Source of the DNA: Nitrospira sp.
GTDB lineage: Bacteria > Nitrospirota > Nitrospiria > Nitrospirales > Nitrospiraceae
DNA length: 32,297 nt
Assembly (NCBI GenBank): GCA_024330925.1
Contig: JANDJK010000019.1
Span: 1 to 32,297 of the forward strand
Direction: 5' to 3'
Part shown: piece by piece, positions 1 to 8,476 of the stretch
How the letters are laid out: every line of letters begins with the position of its first letter
Numbering within the stretch: position 1 is the first letter of the stretch
Position numbers and translations under genes: made by a program
The notes under the pieces: model-generated
The model's input: only the letters and a program-made list of their open reading frames with translations
The model's database searches: none
What the model was told of the DNA's origin: nothing

Positions 1-1346
1 AAACAGCTCCGATCGAGGTTCGCGAGAAATTGGCCGTTCCAGAAAGCCGATTGGGGGAAGCGCTGATTCGTCTGTGCACTTATGAAGGAGTGCGAGAAGG
101 ACTCTTGCTCTCCACTTGTAACCGCGTTGAAGTCTATGCGGTGGTCGATGACATTGATGTTGGGCACGAGCGTTTGCTGGAATTCCTCGCGGATACCAAT
201 CTGTCCTTGTCCTCTGAAGAACTGACCCCGCACCTGTACTGGTATGTGGGAGACCGGGCGATTGCTCACTTGTTTCGCGTAGCAGCCAGCCTTGATTCGA
301 TGGTCATCGGCGAGTCGCAAATCCTTGGCCAACTGAAAGACGCCTTCGCAGTTGCTCTGGCCCATAAAACGACGGGCGTCATCATGAACAAAATCGTTAA
401 GAAGGCAATTTCGGTTGCCAAACGGGTGAGGACGGAAACGAAAATTGCAGAAGCGGCTGTCTCGGTCAGTTATGCAGCAGTCGAGTTGGCCAAAAAGATC
501 TTCTCCAATCTCAACGAAAAAACAGTCATGCTTGTGGGGGCTGGTGAGATGGCGAAGCTTGCGGCCCGCCATTTAATTGCTCAAGGGGTTCGCCAGGTAC
601 GGATTACGACCAGGACGCCTCAGCACGCCATTGATCTGGCGGAGCGGTTTGGTGGTACCCCTATCCCTTTCGACCACTTCAAGGAGGACATGGCAGCGGC
701 AGACATCATTTTAGTGTCGACTGGTGCATCGCATTACTTGATCGATGCGGAAGACGTCCAACGGGCAGTTGCCAAACGAGGCAATCGTCCCATGTTTCTG
801 ATCGATATCTCCGTTCCACGCAACATCGAACCGGCGGTTCGCCATGTCGACAATGCGTTTTTGTTTGATATCGACGATTTGCAACATCGAGTCCAGCAAA
901 ATCGGCAAGAGCGGCTGCGGGAAGCGGAAAAAGCCGAGCGGATGATTGGAGAAGAAGTCGCCGGCACGGTTGAGTGGATACGATCGTTGGAAGTGACGCC
1001 GACGATTGTCGCCTTGCGGAACCGGGTAGAGGAGATTAAACAGGCCGAAGTTGATCGGGTCCTGAGCCGGTTATCTCACCTGTCCCCCCATGATCGTGAG
1101 TTGGTAGAGGGGCTAGCGTCGGCCATTGTCAATAAGCTGATCCATCGAACGATGGTGACGTTGAAGGCCGAAGTGAATTCGTCAAATGGGCCGGCGTTCA
1201 TCGAGGCCGCTCGTCGGTTCTTTGCGCTGGACCAATCCTCGCTATCTGGGACGACAGAGGAAGAACGACTTCGGTCACTTTCCAGTCAATCCCGTCTCTC
1301 CGGCCATGAAGGGGCAGAATCGGTTGCCCGCAAACAGGTGCATTAA
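1..1346 (+). CDS. hemA: Glutamyl-tRNA reductase (5'-truncated by window edge)
   Basis: NADPH-dependent reductase that converts glutamyl-tRNA(Glu) to glutamate-1-semialdehyde, the first committed step of C5-pathway tetrapyrrole synthesis in the cytoplasm. The reading frame is open from the first base. It reads K-TAPIEVREKL before the TTG at 30, which matches the conserved N-terminal stretch of the family, so the true start lies upstream and the TTG is an internal Leu codon. Visible motifs are the STCNRVEVYA segment with the catalytic Cys, GESQILGQLKDA of the catalytic domain, the Rossmann-type GAGEMA of the NADPH domain, and a C-terminal helical dimerisation region rich in Arg/Glu. The stop is at 1344-1346 and hemC begins 24 nt later, so the two are probably co-transcribed. 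Only a few dozen N-terminal residues appear to be missing. The identification is secure. Confidence 0.97.
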   Translation, partial: TAPIEVREKLAVPESRLGEALIRLCTYEGVREGLLLSTCNRVEVYAVVDDIDVGHERLLEFLADTNLSLSSEELTPHLYWYVGDRAIAHLFRVAASLDSMVIGESQILGQLKDAFAVALAHKTTGVIMNKIVKKAISVAKRVRTETKIAEAAVSVSYAAVELAKKIFSNLNEKTVMLVGAGEMAKLAARHLIAQGVRQVRITTRTPQHAIDLAERFGGTPIPFDHFKEDMAAADIILVSTGASHYLIDAEDVQRAVAKRGNRPMFLIDISVPRNIEPAVRHVDNAFLFDIDDLQHRVQQNRQERLREAEKAERMIGEEVAGTVEWIRSLEVTPTIVALRNRVEEIKQAEVDRVLSRLSHLSPHDRELVEGLASAIVNKLIHRTMVTLKAEVNSSNGPAFIEAARRFFALDQSSLSGTTEEERLRSLSSQSRLSGHEGAESVARKQVH

Positions 1347-1370
1347 CTCGCCGAGGAGCCGGTAACGGGA

Positions 1371-2330
1371 ATGGCTGTGCCAACAGGTCGTCGAGCAAGT
1401 CTGACAATTGGAACGAGAGGCAGTCAGCTTGCGCTCCGCCAGAGCGAGTGGGTTCGGGAACAGATCCGTGCGGTTGCCCCCGATGTCCACGTCACGCTGT
1501 GTACGATCCGAACGACAGGCGACAAGATTCTGGATGTGCCGTTGGCGAAGATTGGCGGGAAAGGGCTCTTTGTGAAAGAAATTGAAGAAGCGCTCCGCGC
1601 CGGCACGATTGACTTGGCGGTTCACAGCATGAAGGACGTGCCGGCTCAAATGCCGGCAGGGCTTGATCTCCTCTGTGTCCCTCCTCGCGAAGATGTCCGC
1701 GACGCCTTGATCAGCAAGGGCGGCCACAGTTTGAAGACGCTTCCCCCTCGTTCCGTGGTCGGTACCGCCAGCCTTCGTCGTCAGGCCCAATTGCTCCATG
1801 TGAGGCCAGATCTGCACATTCAAATGTTGCGGGGCAACCTTGACACGAGGCTTCGAAAGTTAAAAGAGGGAGGATTTGACGCGATCGTTCTGGCATCAGC
1901 CGGGTTACATCGGCTGGGCTGGGCGGGGGCGATTACGGAGTACCTTGATCCGTTAGTCAGCCTGCCGGCCATTGGTCAAGGAGCGTTAGGCATTCAAGGA
2001 CGAAAGGACGACACCTTTGTGCGGTCAATTTTGGAACCCCTCAATGATGCGGTGACGTGGACAGCCGTGACGGCGGAACGGGCATTTCTCTGTCGATTGC
2101 AAGGTGGCTGCCAGGTACCGATCGCCGCTCATGCGACTGTGTCGGCTGGGAGGGTATTGTTGGATGGCTTGGTGGCCAGTGTGGATGGGAGGATCGTGAT
2201 TCGCGACCAAATTGAGGGGCCGGCAGGTGAGGCCATTGCTCTGGGGACCGATTTGGCCGAGCGGTTACTTGCAAAGGGTGCCGAGAAGATCTTGCGGGAT
2301 ATTTACGGAGTTGCGGATGAGCGCGGCTGA
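1371..2330 (+). CDS. hemC: Hydroxymethylbilane synthase (porphobilinogen deaminase)
   Basis: Polymerises four porphobilinogen molecules into hydroxymethylbilane, with a covalently attached dipyrromethane cofactor. The 319-residue length is normal for the family. The N-terminus carries the typical IGTRGSQLALRQ segment; VHSMKDVP and GTASLRRQAQ, both lining the active site, follow in order. GGCQVPIAAHA contains the cofactor-attachment Cys at about residue 247. The ATG at 1371 lies 24 nt after the hemA stop and is the only start that fits the family N-terminus. The 3' end overlaps the next gene by 14 nt, consistent with translational coupling in a hem operon. Confidence 0.97.
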   Translation: MAVPTGRRASLTIGTRGSQLALRQSEWVREQIRAVAPDVHVTLCTIRTTGDKILDVPLAKIGGKGLFVKEIEEALRAGTIDLAVHSMKDVPAQMPAGLDLLCVPPREDVRDALISKGGHSLKTLPPRSVVGTASLRRQAQLLHVRPDLHIQMLRGNLDTRLRKLKEGGFDAIVLASAGLHRLGWAGAITEYLDPLVSLPAIGQGALGIQGRKDDTFVRSILEPLNDAVTWTAVTAERAFLCRLQGGCQVPIAAHATVSAGRVLLDGLVASVDGRIVIRDQIEGPAGEAIALGTDLAERLLAKGAEKILRDIYGVADERG

Positions 2331-3876
2331 GCCTCAGGGCAAGGTGTACTTGGTCGGAGCTGGTCCTGGTGATCCTAAACTCTTGACGCTACGGGGACTG
2401 GAATGTCTCAAACAAGCTGATGTGGTGTTGTACGATTATTTAGCCAATGTCGAGCTCCTGCACCATGCTCCTGGCCGAGCGGAGCGCATCTATATTGGGC
2501 GGCGGGGCAGAGGGACCTATCCGAAGCAGGAGGAAATTAGTCGCTTGTTGATCGAACAGGCCAAGCAGGGGAAGACCGTTGTGCGGCTCAAGGGGGGGGA
2601 TCCTTTTGTGTTCGGGAGGGGAGGGGAAGAAGCAGAGGCTTTAGCGTCAGCCGGCATCGATTTTGAGGTTGTTCCTGGCGTGACAGCCGCGATTGCAGCC
2701 CCTGCCTATGCCGGTATTCCTGTGACTCACCGCACCGTGGCGTCGACCGTGACCTTTGTGGCCGGCCATGAAGATCCGACAAAATTGGAGACAGCGGTGG
2801 AGTGGCCGCGGTTAGCCACAAGTCGCGGCACTCTGGTCTTTCTCATGGGAGTAAAAAATTTGCCTTCTATCGTAGCCCATTTGCTTGCTGAAGGTCGGTC
2901 GCCCGACACGCCCGTTGCAATTATTCGATGGGGTACCAAGGCCGCGCAGCAAACACTCGTTGGGACGTTGGCCGACATTCCGGGGAAGGCAGAAACTGCC
3001 AAGATTGAGCCGCCGGCGGTCGTTGTTGTGGGAGAAGTGGTGCGTCTCCGGTCGCAGCTCAACTGGTTTGAAACCAAACCCCTGTTTGGGAAACGGATAC
3101 TGATAACGAGGGCCCAAGAGCAGGCCTCGGAGCTGGCGGAATGGCTGGTGTCCTACGGAGCGGAGCCGGTCGAAGCGCCGACGATTCAGATCCTGCCTCC
3201 AGAGGATTGGAGTCCGGTTGATCGTGCCATTCGGTCCCTTTCGTGCTATGACTGGGTGATTTTCACCAGCGTCAACGGGGTCATTCAGTTTATGACAAGA
3301 GTATGGAACTGCGGGTTTGACGCCCGTTGCCTCGCTGGACGGCAAATTTGTTGTATTGGACCGCGCACTGCACACGAACTTGAAAAGTTTGGGGTGAAGG
3401 CGGATGTGATTCCGACGGAATATCAAGCCGAGGGGATCCTCGAAGCCTTGAAGGAGAGCAATGTGCAGTCGGTGCGTGTGCTCATCCCGCGAGCGGAGGT
3501 TGCTCGCGAAGTGCTGCCGGACACCCTCCGGGCTCGGGGTGCTCATGTCGATGTTGTGCCGGTCTATCGGACGGTGGTGCCGAACGGAACGGGCGAATCA
3601 TGGAAGCGTCTTCTTGGGGAGGGTCGGGTAGACGTGGTGACGTTTACGAGTTCGTCCACCGTCCGCAATTTTGTCACTATGATAGGAGGGAAGGAACAGG
3701 CCGTTTCGCTTTTGCGGTCCGTTGTCGTGGCTGTTATTGGACCGATTACGGCGAAAACGGCGGAAGAAATGGGACTTACTGTTTCGGTCATGCCGGAGAC
3801 CAACACGATTCCGGCATTAGTCAACGCCATTGTGCGGTATTATCGGAGCCGGCAAACAGCTTGCACTCACCTGTGA
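2317..3876 (+). CDS. cobA-hemD: Fused uroporphyrinogen-III C-methyltransferase / uroporphyrinogen-III synthase
   Basis: Bifunctional 519-residue protein. Residues 1 to about 245 are an S-adenosylmethionine-dependent SUMT domain (CobA/CysG-A type) making precorrin-2. It shows the N-terminal VGAGPGDPKLLTLRG loop, GDPFVFGRGGEEA, and the VVPGVTAAIAAPAYAGIPVTHR region. Residues from about 262 to the end are a HemD domain that closes hydroxymethylbilane to uroporphyrinogen III; it starts GKRILITRAQEQASELAEWL and contains VIFTSVNGV and VTFTSSSTV. The frame can be extended upstream to 2212, but the extra residues overlap hemC and do not look like either domain. The ATG at 2317, just before GKVYLVGAGPGDP, is therefore chosen, giving a 14-nt overlap with hemC. 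Such fusions are known in several phyla. They direct flux at the branch between heme and siroheme/cobalamin. Confidence 0.96.
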   Translation: MSAAEPQGKVYLVGAGPGDPKLLTLRGLECLKQADVVLYDYLANVELLHHAPGRAERIYIGRRGRGTYPKQEEISRLLIEQAKQGKTVVRLKGGDPFVFGRGGEEAEALASAGIDFEVVPGVTAAIAAPAYAGIPVTHRTVASTVTFVAGHEDPTKLETAVEWPRLATSRGTLVFLMGVKNLPSIVAHLLAEGRSPDTPVAIIRWGTKAAQQTLVGTLADIPGKAETAKIEPPAVVVVGEVVRLRSQLNWFETKPLFGKRILITRAQEQASELAEWLVSYGAEPVEAPTIQILPPEDWSPVDRAIRSLSCYDWVIFTSVNGVIQFMTRVWNCGFDARCLAGRQICCIGPRTAHELEKFGVKADVIPTEYQAEGILEALKESNVQSVRVLIPRAEVAREVLPDTLRARGAHVDVVPVYRTVVPNGTGESWKRLLGEGRVDVVTFTSSSTVRNFVTMIGGKEQAVSLLRSVVVAVIGPITAKTAEEMGLTVSVMPETNTIPALVNAIVRYYRSRQTACTHL

Positions 3877-3951
3877 AAGCGATGGGGGTGAGGCGGATGA
3901 ACGGCAAACGACGTAAAGATTCCAGGCGAGCATAACAAGGAGGAAGGCGGC

Positions 3952-4347
3952 ATGGTTCCAGTCAAATCCTTCATGGTTCCAAGAGAAAAGTTTGTCACGG
4001 TGCAGCGGGATACCGATGCGCAGACAGCGGCACGGATCATGCGTGACAAAGGGATTGGCAGTCTGTTTGTCACCAACGACCGTGAGATCATTGGCATCGT
4101 CACAGATACGGACATGATGCGGCGGGTCGTAGCGGCTGGGGCGGACCCCACCAAGACCACAGTGGAGCAGATTATGTCCGCTCCGATCATGACCATCGAG
4201 GAAAACAAAACGCTCCTGGATGCCAATGATCTGATGGCGCAGTCACATGTGCGCCACCTGGGAGTGACCAAAGATGGAAAATTAGTCGGCATGATTTCCG
4301 TTCGTGACCTGGTGGTGTTTCTGACCAACCTTCCCAGGAAAAAGTAA
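3952..4347 (+). CDS. Two-CBS-domain protein
   Basis: A 131-residue soluble protein made only of a CBS pair (Bateman module). CBS1 spans about residues 5-60 (FMVPREKFVTVQRDTDAQTA...IGIVTDTDMMRRVV) and CBS2 about 70-125 (EQIMSAPIMTIEENKTLLDA...LVGMISVRDLVVFL). The TDTD and SVRD segments are the usual places for nucleotide-phosphate contacts. CBS pairs generally sense adenosyl nucleotides; the ligand and partner here cannot be read from sequence. A strong Shine-Dalgarno, AAGGAGG, precedes the ATG at 3952. The gene sits between cobA-hemD and hemB, 20 nt before hemB, so it is probably transcribed with tetrapyrrole genes. That suggests, but does not show, a link between energy status and this pathway. 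Confidence 0.9.
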   Translation: MVPVKSFMVPREKFVTVQRDTDAQTAARIMRDKGIGSLFVTNDREIIGIVTDTDMMRRVVAAGADPTKTTVEQIMSAPIMTIEENKTLLDANDLMAQSHVRHLGVTKDGKLVGMISVRDLVVFLTNLPRKK

Positions 4348-4367
4348 ATTGAGAACCAAGGATATCC

Positions 4368-5342
4368 ATGGCTTTTCCAGTCCATCGCCTCCGCCGCCTC
4401 CGCCAGCAGGACGCTCTACGGCGCATGGTGCGGGAAACGGCGCTGTCTCCCGCTGACTTCATTGCGCCCCTCTTCGTAGTGGAGGGGCAAAGCAGACGAG
4501 AGCCGATCGCCTCCATGCCGGGTCAACATCGGCTCTCGATTGATCTTCTGGTAGAGGAGGCTGCCGAGATCAAGGCGCTTGGTATTCCGGCGATCCTTCT
4601 ATTCGGTATTCCGTCCTCCAAGGATGAGCGAGGCAGTGCGGGACTGGATCCCAACGGCATTGTGCAACGGGCCGTGCGGGCGGTAAAGAAGGTGGTCCCC
4701 GACCTGATCGTCATTACCGACGTCTGCATTGATGAGTACACCAGTCATGGACATTGTGGAATTGTCCGTGATGGGAAGATCTGCAATGATGAGACATTAG
4801 ACTGTCTCACGACCATGGCACGCACCCATGTGGAGGCTGGAGCTGACATGGTGGCGCCGTCGGACATGATGGATGGGCGAGTGGCGGCAATCCGTGGCGC
4901 GTTGGACCAAGCCGGGTTTTCCGATGTTCCGATCATGGCCTACGCTGCCAAATATGCCTCCTGTTTCTACGCGCCATTTCGGGATGCTGCCTTCTCCAGT
5001 CCTCAATTTGGTGACCGCCAGTCATATCAAATGGATCCTGCCAATCGGCGCGAAGCTCTCCGCGAGATCGAACTCGATCTTGAAGAAGGGGCGGATATCA
5101 TCATGGTGAAACCAGCCCTCCCATACTTGGATATCATCGCTGATGCCAGGGCTCGAACCCTGGTGCCTATCGCTGCCTATCAGGTCAGTGGCGAATACAG
5201 TATGATCAAGGCCGCCGCCCAAGCTGGGTGGTTGGATGAACGACGGGCGATCATGGAATCGTTGCTGGCGATTAAACGGGCTGGCGCCGATATCATTCTG
5301 ACCTACTTTGCCAAAGATGCTGTGCGGTTGCTGTCCTCTTGA
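4368..5342 (+). CDS. hemB: Delta-aminolevulinic acid dehydratase (porphobilinogen synthase)
   Basis: Condenses two 5-aminolevulinate molecules to porphobilinogen. The protein is 324 residues, the normal length. The two Schiff-base lysines are visible: K195 in AYAAKYAS and K248 in IMVKPALPY. The metal-binding region reads DVCIDEYTSHGHCG (residues 118-131), so Cys120 and Cys130 are present but the middle position (122) is Asp. Classical zinc enzymes have three Cys here and Mg/K-type enzymes have Asp/Ala, so this one is a hybrid. The start at 4368 is 20 nt after the CBS gene, and the protein begins with the usual RLRRLR...LRRMVRET segment. It completes the hem cluster, although hemL, hemE and later steps are not in this window. 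Confidence 0.97.
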   Translation: MAFPVHRLRRLRQQDALRRMVRETALSPADFIAPLFVVEGQSRREPIASMPGQHRLSIDLLVEEAAEIKALGIPAILLFGIPSSKDERGSAGLDPNGIVQRAVRAVKKVVPDLIVITDVCIDEYTSHGHCGIVRDGKICNDETLDCLTTMARTHVEAGADMVAPSDMMDGRVAAIRGALDQAGFSDVPIMAYAAKYASCFYAPFRDAAFSSPQFGDRQSYQMDPANRREALREIELDLEEGADIIMVKPALPYLDIIADARARTLVPIAAYQVSGEYSMIKAAAQAGWLDERRAIMESLLAIKRAGADIILTYFAKDAVRLLSS

Positions 5343-5360
5343 TCACGCGCTGACCTGGTT

Positions 5361-6314
5361 ATGAAAATCACTCGCGGATACCAGCAGGTGGTCGCGCGTA
5401 CCTATCCGGTTGTAACAATCGGAAATTTTGACGGCCACCATGTGGGGCATCGCGCCCTTTTGCAAGCCGTGGTCGAGACAGCGCGGCGGGTGGGGGGGAC
5501 CGCGGTGGTGCTGACGTTTGACCCTCATCCGGTCACGATCCTGGCCCCCCAGGCCGACCTACGGTTTTTGACTAGTCGTGAAGAGAAAATGGCGTTTTTT
5601 GAAAAAGCTGGTGTTGATGAAGTCGTCTTTGTGGAGTTCACTCGGTCGTTTGCCGCCCTGTCTCCCGAACAGTTTGTCAAGCTTGTATTGGTGCAAGGGC
5701 TCCATGTGAAGGAACTGTTTGTGGGGCGGCATTTTGTGTTCGGTCAGCATCGAACAGGAACCGTGGAGCACCTGGCACTCTTGGGCACCCATCATGGCTT
5801 TCTCGTCCATCCAATGGATCCGGTGCTTGTTGAGGGAATGGTCGTTAGTTCCACGCGGATTCGGCGACTCATTCAAGCGGGGCAGGTGGAAGAGGTGATT
5901 CCTCTGTTGGGACGCCGTTATGCGATTGGCGGGACCGTGGTTCGCGGAGCACAGAGAGGGCAGGTCGTGGGATGGCGAACAGCCAATATTCGGCTTCCTG
6001 CTGATCGCGTGGTTCCCTCGGATGGGGTCTACGCGACGGTTGCCCTTTATCAGGGGCGTCAACATGATGCCATCTCCTATATTGGCAGCAGACCGACGTT
6101 CGGTGCGGGTGAACGGATCCTTGAGACACATGTGTTGGACCACGAGCAGGATAGGGATCTCTATGGGGAACAGATCATCGTCGAGTTTGTTGGGCGAGTG
6201 CGAGGGGATATACGCTTTTCTGGTTGTGAGGAGTTGAGCCGACAAATCGCACTTGATATTGAGACGGCGAAGACAATGTTGCGTGCTCACCATGCGACAG
6301 AGGAGAATCGATGA
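5361..6314 (+). CDS. ribF: Bifunctional riboflavin kinase / FAD synthetase
   Basis: Phosphorylates riboflavin to FMN and adenylylates FMN to FAD. The 317-residue length is typical. The N-terminal nucleotidyltransferase domain (about residues 1-175) has the HIGH-like GNFDGHHVGHR loop, the VLTFDPHP motif, and SSTRIRRLI matching the ISSTxIR signature. The C-terminal kinase domain (about 185-310) has GRRYAIGGTVVRGAQRG and TANIRLP. The usual GxPTAN signature reads GWRTAN, with Arg replacing Pro, but the Thr and Asn are kept. The gene starts 18 nt after hemB and overlaps tilS by 4 nt (ATGA). It is probably part of the same long transcription unit. Confidence 0.96.
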   Translation: MKITRGYQQVVARTYPVVTIGNFDGHHVGHRALLQAVVETARRVGGTAVVLTFDPHPVTILAPQADLRFLTSREEKMAFFEKAGVDEVVFVEFTRSFAALSPEQFVKLVLVQGLHVKELFVGRHFVFGQHRTGTVEHLALLGTHHGFLVHPMDPVLVEGMVVSSTRIRRLIQAGQVEEVIPLLGRRYAIGGTVVRGAQRGQVVGWRTANIRLPADRVVPSDGVYATVALYQGRQHDAISYIGSRPTFGAGERILETHVLDHEQDRDLYGEQIIVEFVGRVRGDIRFSGCEELSRQIALDIETAKTMLRAHHATEENR

Positions 6315-7801
6315 CGGCTCTGGCTTTCCGTTTGCCCAAAGGGAATGAAAAAATGAGCCGGGTGTCATTAGTGCGCCAGGTTGTCCAGACCATTCGAAGC
6401 CGGCAATTGATCGAGCCGGGCCAACACCTGCTCGTGGCGGTCTCTGGTGGGCCCGACTCCATGGCGTTGTTGTCGTTGCTTTACCGCCTGCGATCCTCTT
6501 GGCGGTTGACCTTGACGGTCATTCATTGCAACTACGGGCTGCGGGGAAAAGAATCTGACGGCGATCAAGACTGTGTGGAAGCCTTCTGTAGCCAACTGGG
6601 TCTGCCCCTGATTGTGGAACGGTTGCGCGTCGATTCGCGTCCGCGAGGCATGTCTCTTCAGTCAGCAGCCCGCGAGTTGCGCTATGAGGCCATGAGAAGA
6701 GCAGCTCTGGCGTGCGGTGCAGATCGGATTGCCCTGGGCCACACTGCTGATGATCAGGCGGAAACGGTTCTCCTGTGGATCTTGCGCGGAGCTGGTTTGG
6801 CTGGTCTGTCGGGTATGCCTGCCTGCCGTGACGGATTGTTTATCCGGCCGTTATACGAAACGCGACGCCGAGCGCTGTTGGCCTACCTGCGTGATGAAAA
6901 CATTCCCTTTCGCTTGGACTCCACGAATCAGAAGCCTGTGTATCTGCGGAACCGCGTTCGGCATGAAATCATACCGGTCTTGGAGCATGTGGTTCCGTCA
7001 GCTGTGCAAGCGCTTTGCCGACTTGCCGACCTCTGCGCGGAGGATAACCAGCATCTTGATGGACAGGTTATGGCGCTGTGCACTGGCAAGCTGATCCAAC
7101 TGGGTGATGGCAGGGTCGAGGTGGATCGGACATTTTTCAAGGGCTTGCCGCGGGTTGTTCAGCGACGAGTTGTCCGACATCTTTGTCAAATGGTTGATCA
7201 GTGGCGGCGGCCGCCCCGCTTCAGACAGGTAGAAGCCGTTATCCGTCTGGCCAATGGTTCCACCACCTTCGCGGTGCAGCGTCTGGGATCCGCGATGGTC
7301 GTTGTGGAGCACGCTCGATTGTGGAGTGCACCATCAGATTTTCCTGTCGCGAGTTCTGAACCGCTAAACGTTTTGTCAAAGTCCGCTGTGCCGATATTAT
7401 TATCTGTACCGGGCGCAGTGGTGTGGCCTGCGACCGGTCATCGCATTGAGGCTCATCGAGTCCGGAAAGCCGATCTTGGGGCGCTTGGGGGCAATCGAAA
7501 CATCATTGCCATCGATGCCAACAGGATTTCTGAACCCCTGACAGTTAGGAGTTGGAAACCAGGCGACCGTTTTTGTCCTCTTGGCATGGAGGGTCGTTCT
7601 AAAAAACTCCAAGATTTTTTCACTGATCTTAAGATCCCGGTTTCTGAGAAATCTCGTGTTCCCATCGTTGAAGCTCCTGAGGGCATTGTCTGGATTGTTG
7701 GATATCGGCAGGATGATCGGTGGGCTGTCAAGGAGGCAACGGAATGGTGCGTGGTGTTGAGTGTGCGGAGCGAGTCGGCGGCGGAAACAAGTGAGCGCTG
7801 A
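6311..7801 (+). CDS. tilS: tRNA(Ile)-lysidine synthetase
   Basis: ATP-dependent enzyme that attaches lysine to C34 of the CAU-anticodon tRNA-Ile, switching it to read AUA. The PP-loop motif VAVSGGPDS lies at residues 42-50. It is followed by HCNYGLRGKESDGDQD and LGHTADDQAETVLLWILRGAGLAGLSGM, both characteristic of TilS. The C-terminal part (from about residue 380) contains KPGDRFCPLGM and KKLQDFFTDLKIP, the TilS C-terminal substrate-binding domain. The chosen ATG at 6311 overlaps the ribF stop as ATGA and has AGAGGAGA upstream. An internal ATG at 6353 is possible but has poorer context. At 496 residues it is within the range of long TilS proteins. Confidence 0.95.
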   Translation: MTALAFRLPKGNEKMSRVSLVRQVVQTIRSRQLIEPGQHLLVAVSGGPDSMALLSLLYRLRSSWRLTLTVIHCNYGLRGKESDGDQDCVEAFCSQLGLPLIVERLRVDSRPRGMSLQSAARELRYEAMRRAALACGADRIALGHTADDQAETVLLWILRGAGLAGLSGMPACRDGLFIRPLYETRRRALLAYLRDENIPFRLDSTNQKPVYLRNRVRHEIIPVLEHVVPSAVQALCRLADLCAEDNQHLDGQVMALCTGKLIQLGDGRVEVDRTFFKGLPRVVQRRVVRHLCQMVDQWRRPPRFRQVEAVIRLANGSTTFAVQRLGSAMVVVEHARLWSAPSDFPVASSEPLNVLSKSAVPILLSVPGAVVWPATGHRIEAHRVRKADLGALGGNRNIIAIDANRISEPLTVRSWKPGDRFCPLGMEGRSKKLQDFFTDLKIPVSEKSRVPIVEAPEGIVWIVGYRQDDRWAVKEATEWCVVLSVRSESAAETSER

Positions 7802-7816
7802 TGGAGTGCTGGTGAT

Positions 7817-8380
7817 ATGGAACGGTTGTTTGGTAAGCCGATTGTGACACAAGAGCAAATGAAAGCTCGCATCCGTGAATTGGGGAGGCAGATCAGCGCG
7901 GATTATGCCGGCAAGGACCTGGTGTTAATCGGGGTGCTCAAAGGCGCCTATGCCTTCTATGCCGATTTGGCCAGGGCGATCCGCATTCCAATCAGGGTGG
8001 ACTTTCTCATCGTGGCGACTTCGGCAGGCCAGGGGCGAACCGTGAAACGGCCGAAGATTGTCACTGATTTGACGGAGACGATTACGGGCAAGGATGTTCT
8101 CCTAGTTGAGGACATTGTTGATTCGGGAGTGACAGCTCAGCGGTTGCTTCTGTCGTTGGCCAAGAAAAAGCCCCGGAGCATCAACATCTGCACGCTTCTC
8201 AATAAGCAAGAAAACCGCACTGTCGATGTGCCGCTTGCCTACGTAGGATTTACCATTCCCAACCAATACATTGTCGGGTATGGCTTGGACTTCCAGCAGC
8301 GGTATCGCAATCTTCCCTATTTGGCGGTTCTTGAACAACAGGATGAACAACAGGATCGTGGAAGGCGCGGGAAGAGATGA
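7817..8380 (+). CDS. hpt: Hypoxanthine phosphoribosyltransferase
   Basis: Purine-salvage enzyme that transfers phosphoribose from PRPP to hypoxanthine or guanine. The protein is 187 residues, the usual length. The PRPP-binding loop is VLLVEDIVDSGVTAQRLL, with the acidic pair and the SGVT phosphate loop. LVLIGVLKGAYAFYADLAR precedes it, and YVGFTIPNQYIVGYGLDF near the C-terminus matches the base-binding segment of bacterial HPRT. In many bacteria tilS, hpt and ftsH are consecutive, exactly as seen here, which supports all three calls. The Gln/Asp/Glu/Arg tail (EQQDEQQDRGRRGKR) is probably disordered. Confidence 0.95.
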   Translation: MERLFGKPIVTQEQMKARIRELGRQISADYAGKDLVLIGVLKGAYAFYADLARAIRIPIRVDFLIVATSAGQGRTVKRPKIVTDLTETITGKDVLLVEDIVDSGVTAQRLLLSLAKKKPRSINICTLLNKQENRTVDVPLAYVGFTIPNQYIVGYGLDFQQRYRNLPYLAVLEQQDEQQDRGRRGKR

Positions 8381-8387
8381 CACATTA

Positions 8388-8417
8388 TTGTCAAGCTGAT
8401 TGAGCCTATGTTAACAT
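8388..8417 (+). promoter_or_regulatory. Weak candidate sigma-70 promoter ahead of ftsH
   Basis: TTGTCA (8388-8393) and TAACAT (8412-8417) are separated by 18 nt in the 96-nt gap between hpt and ftsH. The -35 box matches consensus well and the -10 only moderately. The gap is the longest in this part of the operon and ftsH often has its own promoter. This is inference only. Confidence 0.3.
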
Positions 8418-8476
8418 CTGAACAAGGCAGGAATCGGTAGGGGTGATTTTACGCTAGCACGAAGGAGAAAGCCTGG

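Noticed and set aside
2212..2316. Upstream extension of the cobA-hemD frame
   Set aside because: The extra 35 residues overlap hemC and do not resemble a SUMT N-terminus; the ATG at 2317 fits.
2812..3546. 244-codon - strand frame opposite cobA-hemD
   Set aside because: Antisense shadow of conserved coding sequence with no motif.
5559..6368. 269-codon - strand frame opposite ribF
   Set aside because: Antisense shadow of a strongly supported gene; no motif of its own.
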